A model generated the notes under the pieces. The model was not told the DNA's origin. It did not search any database and saw nothing but the letters and a program-made list of their open reading frames with translations. Shown here one piece after another: positions 4,786 through 5,741 of a stretch of 5,741 bases of DNA; positions within the stretch are counted from its first letter, which is position 1; each line of letters starts with the position of its first letter. The translations under genes and the position numbers were made by a program. Source of the stretch: Bordetella parapertussis (lineage in GTDB: Bacteria; Pseudomonadota; Gammaproteobacteria; Burkholderiales; Burkholderiaceae_C); NCBI GenBank assembly GCA_945888535.1, contig CAMDAN010000128.1, forward strand, positions 1 through 5,741, written 5' to 3'.

Positions 4786-5741
4786 ATGCAACAACGTGTG
4801 GTTTTTTTGGGTACGGGGGGAACGATTGCCGGTCAGGCGCAGTCATCCCAAGACAACGTCAGCTACCAAGCAGCTCAGATTGAGGTCGGCCAGCTCTTGA
4901 AGGCTATTCCTGGGCTGCGGGGCCAGCTCCGGGGGGCTTTGCTGCATTCTGAGCAGGTCTTCCAACTCAATAGTAAAGACCTTGACCCCAGCCATTGGCA
5001 GCAATTACATGGGCGAGTGGTTCATTACTTGAGCCAAGCCGATGTGCGGGGAATAGTGATCACCCATGGAACGGACACGGCAGAAGAGACGGCTTATTTC
5101 CTAGCCCGCACCGTCCCCGAAGCCTTGTTGTGTTCCAAACCGGTTGTTTTGACCTGCGCCATGCGGCCTGCAACTTCAGCCCATTCTGATGGCCCTCAAA
5201 ATATGGTGGATGCGCTGTGTGTAGCCACAACCCAAGGCGCGCATGGGGTTTTATTGGTTTGCAGTGCGACGGTGCACAGTGCTTTACGCGTTCAAAAAGT
5301 TCATCCTTACCGTCTTGATGCCTTCGATTCTGGGGAGGCGGGGCTCGTGGGTGTGGTGGAGGAAGGCCAATTGCGGCTTTTTGGCGCTTGGCCTGATTTG
5401 CTCGAAACGGTTGTCCATCGATCCTTTAGCCCGCAAGCGAGCGCAAAGAAAGATTGGCCAAGAGTTGAAATAGTGATGAGCCATGCTGGTGCGAATGGGG
5501 CCATAGTGCGGGCGATGTGTGCGCATACCTCACAGGGCGATAGTCCCTTAAGAGGTATCGTTGTCGCCGGAACGGGCAATGGCGATATTCACAACGACTT
5601 AGCGCAGGCTTTGAATGACGCCCAAGCTCAAGGCGTTCGAGTCATCCGAACCAGCCGCTGCGCAACAGGGAGCGTGGTGTTGGCGCAGCCAAACGACGCT
5701 GAGCCCAAATTATTGGAGGCAAGTCCGCTTTTGGCGGTCAA
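4786..5741 (+). CDS. L-asparaginase, bacterial threonine-type (partial, C-terminus off window)
   Basis: Hydrolyses L-asparagine to aspartate and ammonia. The frame is open for 318 codons to the right edge; compared with E. coli AnsB roughly 25-30 residues are missing. All active-site positions are visible: nucleophile Thr13 in GTGGTIAG (9-16), Tyr27, Ser63 (LNSKD), Thr96-Asp97 in THGTDTAEET (93-102), and Lys171, which aligns without gaps to AnsB Lys162. Also typical are AMRPATSAHSDGPQN (125-139) and the C-terminal-domain AGTGNGDIHN (near 260-270). There is no signal peptide, so the enzyme is probably cytoplasmic despite AnsB-like motifs; type I versus type II cannot be settled. The start follows AGAGGAAG. 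The gene diverges from lexA across 111 bases that contain the two LexA boxes. Activity on glutamine or D-amino-acid substrates cannot be excluded. Confidence 0.94.
   Translation, partial: MQQRVVFLGTGGTIAGQAQSSQDNVSYQAAQIEVGQLLKAIPGLRGQLRGALLHSEQVFQLNSKDLDPSHWQQLHGRVVHYLSQADVRGIVITHGTDTAEETAYFLARTVPEALLCSKPVVLTCAMRPATSAHSDGPQNMVDALCVATTQGAHGVLLVCSATVHSALRVQKVHPYRLDAFDSGEAGLVGVVEEGQLRLFGAWPDLLETVVHRSFSPQASAKKDWPRVEIVMSHAGANGAIVRAMCAHTSQGDSPLRGIVVAGTGNGDIHNDLAQALNDAQAQGVRVIRTSRCATGSVVLAQPNDAEPKLLEASPLLAV

Noticed and set aside
4786..5741. Suspected loss of the catalytic Lys in the asparaginase
   Set aside because: A first alignment placed it in the wrong loop; counted against E. coli AnsB, Lys171 aligns without gaps to Lys162, so the active site is complete.

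Overview
The window looks like chromosomal DNA of a betaproteobacterium, most likely a Burkholderiales member. This rests on the LexA variant (224 aa with a long linker), general codon use and base composition, and the type of small protein downstream of lexA. It is an inference by eye, not a search result. Coding density is high, there is no gene-free stretch over 300 bases, and I see no RNA gene, mobile element or CRISPR array.

Left part (1-2603, all minus strand): a Crp/Fnr-type regulator, then a phosphotransferase of the APH/choline kinase fold, then an acyl-CoA dehydrogenase that runs off the left edge. The last two are only 11 bases apart and match the two halves of the animal ACAD10/ACAD11 proteins. 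They are therefore candidates for a kinase plus dehydrogenase pair that handles 4-hydroxyacyl-CoA. The regulator gene is preceded by a 16-codon reading frame with a near-perfect ribosome binding site, whose stop codon lies inside the first codons of the regulator. This looks like a translationally coupled leader peptide.

Middle part (2698-4674, minus strand): lexA, a 66-aa conserved-looking protein of unknown function, and a D-2-hydroxyacid dehydrogenase follow each other in one direction. The gaps are short (39 and 54 bases), so they could share transcription from the SOS-controlled lexA promoter.

Right part (4675-5741): a 111-base divergent intergenic region carries one perfect and one near-perfect LexA box (CTGT-N8-ACAG type). 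It separates lexA from a plus-strand L-asparaginase gene that continues past the right edge. The boxes cover the only AT-rich promoter-like sequence on either strand, so the asparaginase may be tied to LexA as well. The most interesting points are the leader peptide before the Crp/Fnr gene, the shared SOS operator facing the asparaginase, and the split ACAD10/11-type pair beside its own possible regulator.
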